From: Hansfordia pulvinata
Taxonomy: Eukaryota; Ascomycota; Sordariomycetes; Xylariales
NCBI GenBank assembly: GCA_006538405.1
Contig: BJKQ01000015.1
Span: 186,001 to 250,000, forward strand
Direction: 5' to 3'
DNA: 64,000 nucleotides
The position numbers were made by a program, and so were the translations under genes. The notes under the pieces are model-generated. The model ran no database searches, was not told where the DNA came from, and worked only from the letters and a program-made list of their open reading frames with translations. Position 1 is the first letter of the stretch. Each line of letters begins with the position of its first letter. Shown one piece after another: positions 45,966 to 57,800 of the stretch.

Positions 45966-46535
45966 ATGTCTTTGGTAGATCTCTTCTGGTTAGATACCTT
46001 CTGGTTTGGTGACGTCACTGAGATGGGGAGTGAACGAGACACTTACCGATCCATAACAGACCCCCATCTCCGAGTTCATCTCGGCTGGCTGTGGTTTTAC
46101 GTAGAATATTGCAAGCTGTCGAGGTGGCCCGTGATGAGGGCCCACTATGAACTCGTCACGTTTCCCAGGACTTTATCAACGGACGAAACTTGGTGTATTC
46201 TGAAACCCCTTTTGATTTTCCGCTGTTCTAACCGACACTCCCCTTGTATGCCACAGCTTGCAAAAGAAATGAACCAGGCATCAACATTGACTATGATCGT
46301 CCATGTCCGGAACCGCCTGTGAGGTAGGTCCGCAGTGAGCAGGGCGCTCTGTCGGGGTATCTAATCGTTCACACAAAAACCGCAGCCAAAACATAAGGAA
46401 TATCCAAACGCTGGAACCGCGATCGCCGTCAAAGCATTTATAATCGCAATTGCTTCCATCCTCGGTATTATCATCGTTCTCCTCGTCTTCGAACCGCTGC
46501 GTGAAGCCATTGCCGCGCCGCTGCTACGGCTATAG
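45966..46535 (+). CDS. Possible small spliced single-pass membrane protein
   Basis: Tentative. Reading back from a stop at 46533-46535, an open exon (46386-46535) encodes PKHKEYPNAGTAIAV and then a clear hydrophobic helix (KAFIIAIASILGIIIVLLVF) ending EPLREAIAAPLLRL. It is preceded by an intron-like segment (46319-46385; donor GTGAGG, branch TCTAATC, acceptor CGCAG) and an in-phase exon (46257-46318; INIDYDRPCPEPP). That exon is in turn preceded by a perfect TTCTAAC branch and CACAG acceptor. With a weak donor at 46195 it joins an open frame from the ATG at 45966, or from 46134, giving 146 or 90 residues. No family recognised. Two consecutive intron signatures plus a membrane helix make chance less likely, but the 5' end is uncertain. 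Confidence 0.33.
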
Positions 46536-46572
46536 CTGTAGCTGGCCCATGAAACCGCCACGTGGGCCCCTA

Positions 46573-49332
46573 TTACATCACGACACAGTCCCGATCGGGC
46601 AGGCCGGCCTCTCTCCTGGCATCCTTCGCCTTGCTCTTCTCTTTCCTCTTCTCTTTGTCCTTTTCTTTGCTCTGATTCTTGGCCCTGCCACGCTTGCTAG
46701 GGGTTTCTGGTGCTGGTAGCCCTCCATTTGCATCATCCGAGATGTCTCTGTCGTCTTCATTTCCTCCACCATCTTCTTTGTTGTGAAGTGGGTTGCTGTT
46801 CTCTGAGCCTTTCTCGTGCGCAGTAGTAGTCTCGACTGCCACGCCATTTCTGAAGTTGGTGATATCGAGTGATGTCTTATCAGTCTCTCCGCTTGTTGTC
46901 CGTGACCGAGCTGGGCCCTTGTCCTTGTTCGCCTTGACCAACCCGCCAAGCTTCGAAAGCGCCGAGCTCTTCTTCCCCTCGCCATTCTGGCTCGTTGGGC
47001 GGCTCTTGCTGGGCGTCCTGAGCATTTGGGCTGCGCGGCTGAGCTTGTTCGCCGTTGACTCTTCATGCGTCGACGATTCTCGAGAGCTGGGGACATACTC
47101 GGCATAGTGTACGCTCCCTCTGCGAGATGAGTCCCGGGAGGTGCCCAGAAACCTATCGTCATCGGCAAGACTGAGGCGTTGCGGCCTCTCCGAATCGGTA
47201 GAGAAGCGTATCTCCGGACCAGGCCCAAAGGCATTGCCGGTCTGGTGAGCCAGTGCTGAATAGTCCGGCGCTTTGCCATCTGTTCTTGAAAGGGTGATGG
47301 CATCGTCCTGGTATGCTGGAGGTTCCGAGTCCTCGCAGTCTGTGGATGCGGCACTGCACACGTCCATGGTTGGCACGATTTGGAAGAAAAGCAGGTACGG
47401 CATCTCAGCTTTGATGGCATCATCAAGGTTCTCAACGAGCGTGACTCGCTCGGGTCCCATATCATCGAATCTGACCCATTGCGTCTGCTCGTAATCAGGT
47501 GGCGGGTCCGTGGTGTGTCTCCTATTCTCCGTGAGGATTCTGGGCGCGCCTCGGCTGAAGGCGATGTAGTGGCCCGAGTTCAAAGAATTGCCCCTGTGAC
47601 AGACAACAGACTGTAGAACGAATTTGTAGTCGTCGGAGCGGAGAGGGCATTCGTCCTCTTCATCCGCAACGAAATATGGCAGACTGAGGGACTCGGGGAT
47701 GTCGACCGGCGTGTTTTGACGCACGATGTTCCCATTCTCGTCATGAAAATACCGCTTGAGACAGACCGCGACAACTGGTCGTTTGTCCAGATAACGGCGC
47801 ATCTCCCTGTTATTGCGCATTTCACCGTTGGGTTGCCTTCCCGGGGTGGCGTTCCAGGCTACAAGGTATCGGTCAGTGAGACACGCGAGAGGAGGCAATA
47901 CCAAATGGCGACTTACGTATCAGCCTGAAAAACTGCAGAGCCGGTATAGTGACTGCTTTCCTGACTGGCTTTGATTCGTTTACTTTTCCGAACAGCTCAT
48001 TGGCGGCTGCTTCCAGAGTCTTTCTTCGCTCATCCACGACAACACGCTGGATTATACTTTCGGTGCGGCTGCGATGAGGCCTGGGATGTGAGATTGACAG
48101 AGGCGAGGAAAGCCTGGAGCCCGGTGCGTCTGTCCATCGCCGTTCGAGTTGTTGCAGACCATCAGACTCATTGTCGTTGCCGCCGGGTGCCGGGTTCTCC
48201 GTTGTAGGGGTCATGCTGGACTCTCCTTCCTCGTCAAGAATCGACATGGTGGTCCTGGGACTATCAGGGCAAGTTGCGGAGATAGGGCTGCTTGTTTGAT
48301 TGGGAGCAATGCCCAGCCCCGATGCCTTGTCTTCCACGCCGACCCTCTGCACGACGACCTCGGAGTTGAAGTAGACCTCCATGCAATCTTCCAGCCTGAC
48401 CCCCCTGCCGTCAGCGTCGGCTGGCACGGCAAGATTGAGCAGACGCTCTTCGACAAGCCTGTGGTCTGCGTCATCGTTCTTGCCCTGATGAAACAAGTCG
48501 ACTTTGAGGCGGAGAAGGGGAAGGTTCAGGAATTCGGTGATGTGCGCAAACGCCTCCGAGGTGTCTTGCTGCTGGATAAGCTTGGCATCAGACCAGCCAC
48601 AAAGGGCAAGCTGATTCTGAATGTGTTCTGTGAGGCCTGTCTCGATGACTCGACCGGTACGAAGTAGGTTGACCCACAGTCGCAGATAGGCAGCCAGTGT
48701 GCGCGCTGGCCCTTCTGGGAACTCGCTGGTCAACATGGCATCGTATGAGTCAAGGCTGGAGAACATGGCGAAAAGTAACGAGTCGAGGTAGCAGCTGATG
48801 CCATCGCGGTTCTCAGCACCGAGCATATGTACGGACGAATCATATGGCACGAGGTAACCACAGAAAGACCTTTTTTGGAGAATAAGCAGGTCGATGGCTT
48901 TGTCGGGATCACCCGAGGTAATCTTAGAGTCGAGTGCATAGACGATGTGATTGTCTTGGATATCTTTCAAATCCAGATCCTGGTCGTCAATCCGGCGCTT
49001 AATCTCGGCGATCTATAAGAGTAGTGTTTAGTGGAAGGGCCCGAGGGATCGGGGACGGGGCTACTGACCTTTTCGGCCTTTGCGGCCTTCGCGGCCTTTT
49101 CCGCCTTGTCTTCTTGCTCTGTATTGGGGGCTTCGGAAACGACTTGTTTGCTTGGGCGAAACACGGACAGCACGGCATCCAACTAAGCCCGAGGTTAGCT
49201 GCTGTTGATGGCGGTCCTGTTGTTCTAAATGGCACGGGACGGGGAACTCACCCCGTGCGCCTCATGAGAGTTGTTGCGTTTGTGGCCGTATTTGTCGCCG
49301 CGCCGGCTGAGAAACCTGGACCGCAAGACCAT
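46573..49332 (-). CDS. Ubiquitin-specific protease (C19) with C-terminal CaaX box
   Basis: Predicted deubiquitinase, 858 residues. Exons: 49332-49252, 49182-49069, 49012-47917, 47858-46573. After an Ala/Lys/Glu-rich helical stretch (AEKAAKAAKAEKIAEIKRR), the Cys box reads RDGISCYLDSLLFAMFSS (Cys near residue 139). The His box reads CHRGNSLNSGHYIAFSRG (His near 527), followed by QWVRFDD with the third catalytic position. KRYFHDENGNIVRQN is the usual strand between boxes. About 170 Ser-rich residues separate the two halves of the catalytic domain. The C-terminal 200 residues are disordered and Lys/Glu-rich and end Asp-Cys-Val-Val-Met, a CaaX box that predicts farnesylation and membrane attachment. 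No yeast counterpart recognised; orthologues in filamentous fungi are likely. All splices keep frame. Confidence 0.85.
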
Positions 49333-50076
49333 GATGAAGGCAACAAACCCGGCAAATCAGGCCGATCCAGGAAGCCTTCCCAGCCGTTCGCAGAGTGACT
49401 CTGCTGGACTGTGTATTGCCGATGCCGAGACTATCCAATTATCCGAGAACGTGGTTTACCAGATCAGGAGATTGGGCGCAGCAAATGGCCCCTGAAAGCA
49501 CCAGCCGGGTCGAGCAATGGCCGTGGGAGAAGCAACTATGGTAGCAACAGCAATAGCAGAAGCTTGAGGCCCGAGGAGCTACTGAAGCTTGCACACGCGG
49601 CCGTGGTTGATAGATTGCATCTTCTGGGCTGGGGATCCGGCGAGGGGAAAGAGGAGCTGGTCTTGGGGAAGGCAGCCGTATAATAAGAAACCGACTAGGC
49701 AGACGAAAATTGTTGTGGCTCGGGGTGCGAGGTGGCTGGCAGGCTACCTTATATCGTCGCAGCTGCGGGGTGGAGAGGAAAGGGAAGAAAAGCAGAGGCA
49801 AGAAGAGAGGCGATGAAGAACCTTAGGTGAAGAGATAGGCCGGCGGAAGCATTTGAAGTACAGGCTGTGTGTGTCTGGGTATGGGATTGCACATGTCGGG
49901 GCGAGACGAGCCCGGGCATGCAAGGGAAAGCAAGGTGAAGCCTGGGGCGAAGCGCATTTGACGTGCTGATGGTACTCGTACGCGGGGCGTCGCTGCAGAG
50001 AAGACGGGGATGTTGGATCGACGGACGGTGCGAAACGGACTCGGGACCGCGTCAAGCGGAGGTGGGACTGTACCTA

Positions 50077-50106
50077 AGGCAGGCAGGCAGGCAGGCAGGC
50101 AGGCAG
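50077..50106. repeat. AGGC tetranucleotide repeat
   Basis: Seven tandem AGGC units in intergenic DNA. Confidence 0.9.
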
Positions 50107-50430
50107 TCAAGGGTGAGGTATGTACTCGTAGGGACGTCCGGACAGCGTGACAGCCTGAGAGAACTGCTTCCCCTATGTGCGATCAGACAACCTCACCCCT
50201 GCTCGAGGTTGACTGTATTGAATTGCAGAGGGTGCGCAGGAGAGTTGGGAGCTTGCAGCAGAAGGTTGAGGCGGGTAGATGGGATGGGACGGTACGAATG
50301 GGATGCGCGCTGTAGGCGTCGGTCAGTCGGTCGGGACGCTCCCGAACGAACCTAAGTAGTTGACCTCGATCGCGGGCGCGGCAAGGAAGGAGCGTCCCAC
50401 GTCGTCCCATCCAACCACGCCAACCCACCC

Positions 50431-50474
50431 CATTCATTCATTCATTCATTCAATCATTCATCCATCCATCCATC
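50431..50474. repeat. ATTC/ATCC tetranucleotide repeat
   Basis: Tandem ATTC units passing into ATCC units, intergenic. Confidence 0.9.
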
Positions 50475-52201
50475 GGATTGCTTGTATCAGATGGGGGCGG
50501 GCCCTGGATCATCAATAGAGGGGTCCATCCCGCCCTGAACGGATGCCCCTAGCTCTTTGCGAGTACGAGTAGTGGTTAAAATGCGCATGGGTTGCAAGGT
50601 ACCTATGCAAGTAGCGAACCAGACAGTATCAGGTACGCATCGACCCGACGCAGAGCACCGTGCCCACTGGGTATCTCGCAGGCTGATCTACGCCTGGCAG
50701 AGGGGTCCTTCAGGTACAACCGGTAGGTCGGGGGCTCGTGCTCCGTACACACATGTACCTATGTAGGTCCAGCCCGTGCTTCGAGCCCCACCTCAGCGCT
50801 TCCCAGCTCTACATCACTTCAATACTCGTAGCGCAGCACCTCCAGTGTTTGCACGTGGTCTGGCCGGGCCTGTTCTCCCAGCATACGGCCGACTTGCATC
50901 TCGTGCATCCTTTTGGTCACTCAGGCTGACGAATGTGCAGCAGAAGCATCCCCGGCATTCCACTGCGTTCAACGAGCCCAGGCATGCCTTGTTCACTGGT
51001 CGAACATGCCAGCCGAGAGGACCTCGAGCTTCGAAGGCGCAAGAGCCGCTGCGGCGTCTGGTCGGTCTGTCTTTGGTTGAATTATGACGCAGCAAACTTG
51101 AACAATCGCCAATGGATGCCTGCCCGCACTGCGGCACCGCCAAGCAGCCACGCTGGCCTGGTCAATTTCGGGCTCCCGTCCTCGGGGTCGCTCAGGCGCC
51201 CGCGGAGGCCTTGTGACCCGATTCTCCGCTGCCAAAAGAGCCCCGGTCCGCCTGTTGCTTCCGGCTGGCCCGCCACCTCGGTCACTTCTTTGTCATTGCC
51301 TCGTCAATCGGTCTTGGTCCAACGGGTTCTACGGGCACGGCTGCCTCCGGTGATGCAATCATGTGTGGATTCCGGTGACGGACTTTGGCCTGGCCGAATC
51401 TCCGTGATCTTCTAGCAGACCCTCTCCATCTACCTGCCTACCATATACATGTATACTTGCCTCCTTATGTTTCTGCTGCGACGTGTCAATCCGATGCATT
51501 CAAGCTGATTTCAACATTCCGTGTCACGAGGCCGCATTCTAGTCCAGGAGCGTGCGCATATAACGGTATCTAACCCTCTTACCAAGTTATGAGTGTACAT
51601 GTGCGCGAGAGACTCAATGTGCCCGTAACGTATGTGGTAGTTGGGCATCTTGAACTGACTGGTGCTTCAATGTCCAGTGCAATGGACGCGTGCCTTTAAT
51701 CGAGGTGCGACTTAAAAGCGAGTCAAGGCCGCCTGCGCAAACAAGGCGGCGCAGCTGCACTCGTAGGGCTGAATGACGCTGAGGCAGGGGGGCATGCCGA
51801 GCGACCGACAGCTGGTGACATCCCTGCCAGCTGCCGCGACTGCGCGACTACGAGCGAGAGTACCTAAGGGGCACGTAGGTACTTGGATACTCCAGTACGC
51901 GTGCGACTGGGCACTCGAATGGACCCTGACACGCTCGGGCTGGTTCCATGGGGAATCTTAAGTAGGACCACAAGGAGCAGTTAGTAGGTAGGTACCATTG
52001 TACCTTCCAGCTACGGATAGACGCAGGATTTTCTGGAATTTCGACCGATGCGCGACGCCCGAAACTGACGCCGGCCTCAAACCTCGATTCGAGCCGACAA
52101 GCCACGCTCGACAGCCTCAACCCCCAATCACATCTTGCAACCCTCGACCTGACGACAGCGCCCGCCTGCATACAGAGGTCGACGCCGGCCTCTCCACTGC
52201 C

Positions 52202-53523
52202 ATGGCGTCGTCACTCCGCGAGCTGCCCTTTGCCGGGCGCCAGCTGCTCAACGCCGCGTCTCGCCGCATCCCAACCGCGTCGTCGTCCCTGTCGGCGCGG
52301 CGATATGCCTCTTCTCAGCCCTCGTCTGGTGTGGACGAGTCCGCCTCTATCCCCGACATCGAGCACGACTCTGGTCTGGCTACTTCGTCGATCCAGCGTG
52401 CCGACATCAAGCTCACGGATCCCCGGAGGCGCGCCAGCCGCAGAAGCCACGAGCTTCCCCATGAAAGGTGAAGACACCTCCGCGCGACCACACAGAGGAC
52501 CACGCGCCGCTCCGGGGAATGCCCACTGACACGAGCCGATATTCAGATACCGCTACCACCCTCCTAAGTACTACCGCGGTCCCCTGCACCCCGTCCAGCC
52601 GCCGCCATCTTCCGACCCCGTCGCCCGCGACTTCGAGCCGGGCCCCTTCAACTACCCTCGCCTCCGACAGACCTTCGACTCGACCATTGCCGTCGACCTG
52701 ATGACCCTGGGGTATCTGCACAAGCCGCCGGGAACCGTCCCCAGAGAAGAACGCATACGTCTGCGCGAGTGGGACGACTCGACCCCCTACATGAGCAACC
52801 GTCCCAAGCGTGGGCCCCGTGGATCCGACAACCTTTTCCCCTCGAGAAGAACCTGACCTTCCGCAACATCCCCGAGATTCATGCCGTGCACGTCAACATG
52901 TATGTGCCCGAGGCCCGCAAGAACCCGGACCACATTGTCGTCGCCCGATCTGTCCTGCAGAACATCATGGGTGTGCGCCCGACCGTCACCAAGAGCAGGT
53001 CCAGTGTGGCACAATGGGGCGTTGTCAAGGGCGAGCGTACCGGTGTCAAGGCCTCCATCTACGGCAACTCGGCCTGGGAGTTTGTCGACAAGGTCGTTCA
53101 GCTTGTCCTCCCCAAGATCAAAGAGTGGCCCGGTGTTGCTGGTAAGTCGACTACAACGAGCACCCTCCGCTCAACCACACTGACCAGTGCCGGCTAACGT
53201 CATCATAGGCACCTCCGGTGACAGCTCCGGCAACATTGGCTTCGGTCTGGACCCAGCCCACGTAGCCTACTTCCCCGAGGTCGAAGCCAACTACTCTGTA
53301 CGTCATGCCACACCCGTTCCGGCGTGGGCGGCTTCTTCTTCGCTGCCGCCCACTTCAAACTCCGGCTTCCTCTTACTTACCTGTTTTCTCCACGCAGTTG
53401 TATCCCTCCAAGATGATTCCCGGCTGTCGCATCGTGATTGAGACGACTGCCACTTCGGACCGTCACGCAAGATTGCTGTGCAAGGCGCTCGGCATCCCCT
53501 TCTACGGCAAACTGGTCGACTAA
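52202..53523 (+). CDS. MRPL7: Mitochondrial large-subunit ribosomal protein uL5m (MRPL7), one apparent frameshift
   Basis: Exons: 52202-52467, 52547-53141, 53209-53297, 53398-53523; about 358 residues after repair. The first 60 or so residues are Ser/Arg/Ala-rich with few acids, a likely mitochondrial targeting sequence. The uL5 core is clear: LEKNLTFRNIPEIHAVHVNM, ARSVLQNIMGVRPTVTKSRS, WGVVKGERTGVKASIYG, FVDKVVQLVLPKIKEWPGVAG and GNIGFGLDPAHVAYFPEVEANYS (each in separate exons or across splices), then MIPGCRIVIETTATSDRHARLL. The frame breaks at CCCC 52838-52841; one extra C joins SDNLFP to LEKNLTF. The first intron has a GTGAAG donor, slightly off consensus. Functions on the mitoribosome near the central protuberance, by family. 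Confidence 0.9.
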
Positions 53524-54097
53524 GGGAGGACTAGACGGACGGGATGGCCCTTTCAGAAAAAAATGTTCGGATGCCTGTGCCACCACCGTGTATACAAAAG
53601 CCAGACCACGCCGTTTTATAGAGCCAAAATGTAATGCATATGTACCATATTCAGACAATCACGAAGCGGTGTTGAACCCATTCAAGAGGCACATTACCGT
53701 GTTACAAAAGTAAAGATTGGTTGTGATTCGTATCATTCGTTCCGAGCCGCGTCTATGGATGTTCTTGGTTCGCGGTCTGGATGGGTATCGTGTCATGCCG
53801 GGACTTCGCGACGTGGGAAGCCGCGCGTCGTCCAGGCCTTCGTCAAATCCCTCCCTCTCGAGCCAAGCACGGATGTAATAACAAGACAAAAGAAGTGTGC
53901 CGTCTCAACCCGAACGCATGCCCCCTTTTATGAGTTGATTGATTCCCCCTCCCGCAACGCCGGCCCATGCAATCCCAATACTCTGGCTTTCTCTCCCACG
54001 GACTGAAGGAAAAAGGAAGCCAAACAGTTTTTTTCCAATCATGCGAGGTCTCCTCGTTTGTGTCTCTCCCCTCTCTTCCTCCCACGCGAAACCCTGA
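53524..54097. other. Convergent intergenic region
   Basis: 3' regions of MRPL7 and FES1. Nothing gene-like. Confidence 0.65.
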
Positions 54098-54859
54098 TCA
54101 CGCGGTGTTGATCCTCTCGCGCAGGCCCCCGATGACGGCGTCGACGGCGTCCATGTCCTGGGCGTCGGTCTGCGCGGCGAGGGCGCCGGTCTCGCCCCGG
54201 CGGGCCAGCTCGGCCGTGCACGCGTCCATGGCGGGCTGGTAGTTGCGGACGGCCGAGGAGAGGGCGTAGGCCGCCTTCTTGCGGACGTCCTTGGCGTCCT
54301 CCACGCCCTCCTCCTTGTCGCCGTCACTGCTCTTGGCCTCGCCCGTGTCCTCCTCCCCGCTGACGCGCCGGCCCAGCGTCATGGCGACGAGGCGCTCGAC
54401 GCCGCCCAGAGCGGCGAAGCGCTCCTGGCACGGCTCGTTGTTCTGGACCGCGGTGCCCACGACCCAGGCGGCCATGCGGCGGAAGCGGGGGTCCGGGTGG
54501 CCCAGCAGGGCGAGCAGCGGGGTCCATAGGCCGAGCTTGGCGAGGAGGTTGGCGTTGTCGAGGTTCTCGATGAGCTGCTCCAGGTTGTCGAAGGCCTGCA
54601 GGCGGGATTCGTCGGTGACCTGCTCGCCGCCGGCCCCGTCTCCTCCCTGGGTCGGCTGCGAGAGGATGTGCTCCACGGCGCCCTTCATCAGGTCCGCGTC
54701 CGACGGCCCGCCCATGAGCGCCTTGATCATGTCGGCGTTGAGCTGCGTCGGCTTGCGGTCCGGGTCCTCGCCCGTCGCGTCCGGCGGGTTGTCCGCCGAC
54801 ACGGCGCTGTTCTCGATGCTCCACTTGAGCAGGTCCTGCAGGTTCTTGTCGCCGGACAT
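54098..54859 (-). CDS. FES1: Hsp70 nucleotide exchange factor Fes1
   Basis: Cytosolic armadillo-type exchange factor that releases ADP from Hsp70 and so speeds folding or hand-over of misfolded clients. Single exon, 253 residues, slightly longer than most orthologues. MSGDKNLQDLLKWSIENSA is the conserved Fes1 N-terminus. The armadillo-like helices run through LQAFDNLEQLIENLDNANLL, LWTPLLALLGHPDPRFRRMA, VVGTAVQNNEPCQERF and KKAAYALSSAVRNYQPAMD. Residues about 165-185 are an acidic insert (SGEEDTGEAKSSDGDKEEG) between repeats, and DAVIGGLRERI forms the usual last helix. Confidence 0.92.
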   Translation of the reverse strand: MSGDKNLQDLLKWSIENSAVSADNPPDATGEDPDRKPTQLNADMIKALMGGPSDADLMKGAVEHILSQPTQGGDGAGGEQVTDESRLQAFDNLEQLIENLDNANLLAKLGLWTPLLALLGHPDPRFRRMAAWVVGTAVQNNEPCQERFAALGGVERLVAMTLGRRVSGEEDTGEAKSSDGDKEEGVEDAKDVRKKAAYALSSAVRNYQPAMDACTAELARRGETGALAAQTDAQDMDAVDAVIGGLRERINTA

Positions 54860-57800
54860 TGTGGCGAGATTGTGCCTGTTTAGACTGGGAGTTTGTTGAA
54901 TTTGGCGAGTGTATGTGTGCGTTGTGTGACCGTAGAGGTCTGCTGCTGTCGACTAGTGGTGTTGGGTGCTGCAGGTGGGCTGTGGATGTAGGTGGGAGAG
55001 GAGGGGCAGAAGCAGGTAGTTGTGGTGGGCGCCTGGAGGTGTCAATCCAATGCGACGGCCAAGGTGAAAATTCGCGCCGACGCTCTTAGTCTTGCAAGAT
55101 GGAATAATCTCAGGTTCACCAAGCAATACCGCAATACGTCTACGGAAGAATGATATTTCTACAGAGCGGGTGGCTTTATGACGAAGAATAGGTGGTAGTT
55201 ACTCGTATGCCACTGCCCCCCACCTTCAGCCCAGCATCATCGCCGAAGCCTTGCGAAACCCCGTGAAGATTCGCGAAACATCTCGAGCCCGATAATCCTG
55301 ATTAGGACTAGCGCGGGCGAGAAGATCTTATCTGCGCTTTTGGGTCTGGCACCTCCGAAAGGGCCACAAGGTTGTTGGTTTTTTTTTTCTGCTTTAGGCT
55401 AAGCCGTTTGAAGCTGTACGTTGCGGTGTTATGATCGTGAACATACCAGACGCGCGCCTCTTCATGGCATAAGGGAAGACCTGTATTGGTTTCGTACCAT
55501 ACGCTCTTGCTATTTATCATGGACAGTACGAGTACTCGTAAGCGCGACAGTAGGATGGAAGTGGTTCTGGCGCAGAGGTCCCGTCCTATAGATGGGGAGT
55601 AGGCAAAGCTCAGCCCCACCACCAGCAAGCTTGCCCCTCACCTTCATTGATGGCCAGCTCTCACGAAGAATGTCGGGTCGACGAGGTCCCCGCCTTCCCC
55701 GACCTGGTGCTAACCTGTACCTGTCCTCTCACCTTACCTGCATCCCAACCAAGGTACCTGTCTAGAAGGCGCCCGGGCTGCCAGCTGGCGGCGCTGCAAG
55801 TTCCAGCCCGCCCTGGGTGGAAAAATCGGAGGGCTGGGGGGAGTGTTGGGCACCATACCAGCCCCAGACCCCCTTCTACTCCAGCTGGCAGGCGGCCCGT
55901 GCAGTACCAGGTCTGAAGCTGACTCCAGGGCCTCCAGGGCCTCTTGGGCACTCTTACAGCATCGGCGAGCTGGGCTGGCATGAAGGCGTCATGATCCAAG
56001 CGCTGTAGGGCCTAGATCTCGACAAATATGCATCGTCCACCATGATGCCGGGAGACCGCCTGCGATCGCTCTCGAGATCAGCGTTACGTCTCAAGCTACT
56101 TGTCCCACTGCATTGTCACGGCCATTTCCTGCTGGGGTGATGCCGGGCAAGCTGGGATCAGGTACTGTGTACTGTGGGAACAGGTAGGAACTCGCACTCC
56201 CTGGCGACCTCAACAAGTCAGTCGGGCCAGCTCCGAACCGCTCTCGGTAGCTCAGATCCTCCCGCAGCCAGGGCCACGGTAGGGAAACCATTGTCTGCTG
56301 GAAGCTCGCCGAGCAAGGGACGCCAGGATAGCTCCCACGCTGAAAACTAGGTAGGTAAAGTACCTACATGTAGGCCAAGGTGGCAAGGTACGAGTACTCG
56401 TCCAACACTACCGTCATCAGTGCGCGGACGGATAAACTCGAGTAAAGTATGTAGGTAGGTAGGTAGGTACGAGTACTCGTAGGTGATTACATGGTCGTCC
56501 AAAGACGCACGAGCGCTGATGGCGTGCGGGAGAGATCTTCAGGGGCTAGGTCGTTAGAAGGAAGCCAATGCAGCGGCAATATTAATACATATAACCTGCC
56601 CCCCCGGATTTCGTAGATGAGTTCGTGGCGCTCAACGACACCGGCACTCGTGCGGTACTGGTCTGAAGGGGGCACAAGTAGAGCCTGGGCGAAGCGCCGG
56701 GAGCAGGAATCCTTGGGGCCGTGGCTGGTAGCCGGCTCGCCCTTGCAGCAGGGGCCAGCTCTGATATGAGGCGCGTGCAGACGAGGGACCCACCAGGCCG
56801 GGGGGCCGCTCACCGTTTGATTTGGTGCCATCTGGCAGAACGGGCGAGGCGACCGACGTCTGCGGGAGCATGCGACGAGGCGCGTGGATGTGCGAACCGG
56901 CTGCTTGCAATGTCTTGTCGTCGCCGTAACGTGGCAGTGCGGTGCCGTGTCGCGTTACCCGCCCAGCATAGCATGCCCCCCCAGGCGGGGTTGCCCGTCA
57001 ACTCGGCCGGCGGGAGCCAGTTGGGTACCTCCCATACGCCATCGTGAAGGGTGAGGGACGGCAGCCTGCTCATCCAGCGGCCGGAGGGGTCTTTGGCGTC
57101 GCAAGGCTGGGTGACGTTGACGTTGACGTCGGCCGAGACTGACCCTGAGCTTCATCGCCAGGCTGCCGGGCTTTGGCCGTTTCTTCCTGGAGTCGGGCGC
57201 GGCTGATAATCTCCTTTTGCCGGCGCTCTGTCGCCAGGCTCCCGTCTTCCTGCACCGACAAGAGAGGGGTTGCCCGCTGATTCGTGGCACGAGTCGCCAG
57301 GCACACTAGGCAACCCAGATAAGAGGCGCTGCTGATGTCCGCCCAGACTCGATGATGGGACAGGTTACGACAGTTGATTACGTGTGCGCCATCAGCTGCT
57401 GAAATGTGAAGTTTATCATCTTGGGCAGCCGAGTCGGGCGAGTTGTGCTGGTGCCGGGTGGGCGTGGCGCAATCTGACTGCCTGGAGTCCAACCCCATCC
57501 AGTACGAGGGAACCACCCACTTCACCACTGCCATACCATGTTCGTACGAGTACTCGCACTGAGGTCGTCGAATGGATGGCGACCTTAATTTAGGTACCGT
57601 ACGAGTACTCGTGTCGAGGACGAATCGGGGAACCTTGGGTACTCTTACGTTGGAAGTCGTAGAAGTGTATGATGGAGAGGTCGACTCCCTGTACATGGCT
57701 AATGAGGTAGCCTTCGTCGAGGTCTGTGGATTTTTGTCTCTGCTACCCCTCCCCATCCATGATCCTCCCTGTCCCGCCAAAGAATTCGAGATCTGTGAAC

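Larger units (their letters stand above)
49333..52201. other. Intergenic region
   Basis: About 2.9 kb between divergent genes. Contains an AGGC tetranucleotide repeat (50077-50106), an ATTC/ATCC repeat (about 50,431-50,474) and scattered GAGTACGAGTA words (about 50,558). No gene supported. Confidence 0.55.

Noticed and set aside
50077..50474. Tandem tetranucleotides considered as a CRISPR-like or satellite array
   Set aside because: Units are 4 bp without spacers; ordinary microsatellites, and the DNA is eukaryotic.
55527..57612. Palindromes as terminal inverted repeats of a transposon
   Set aside because: No transposase, no paired long inverted ends and no target duplications seen around the copies.
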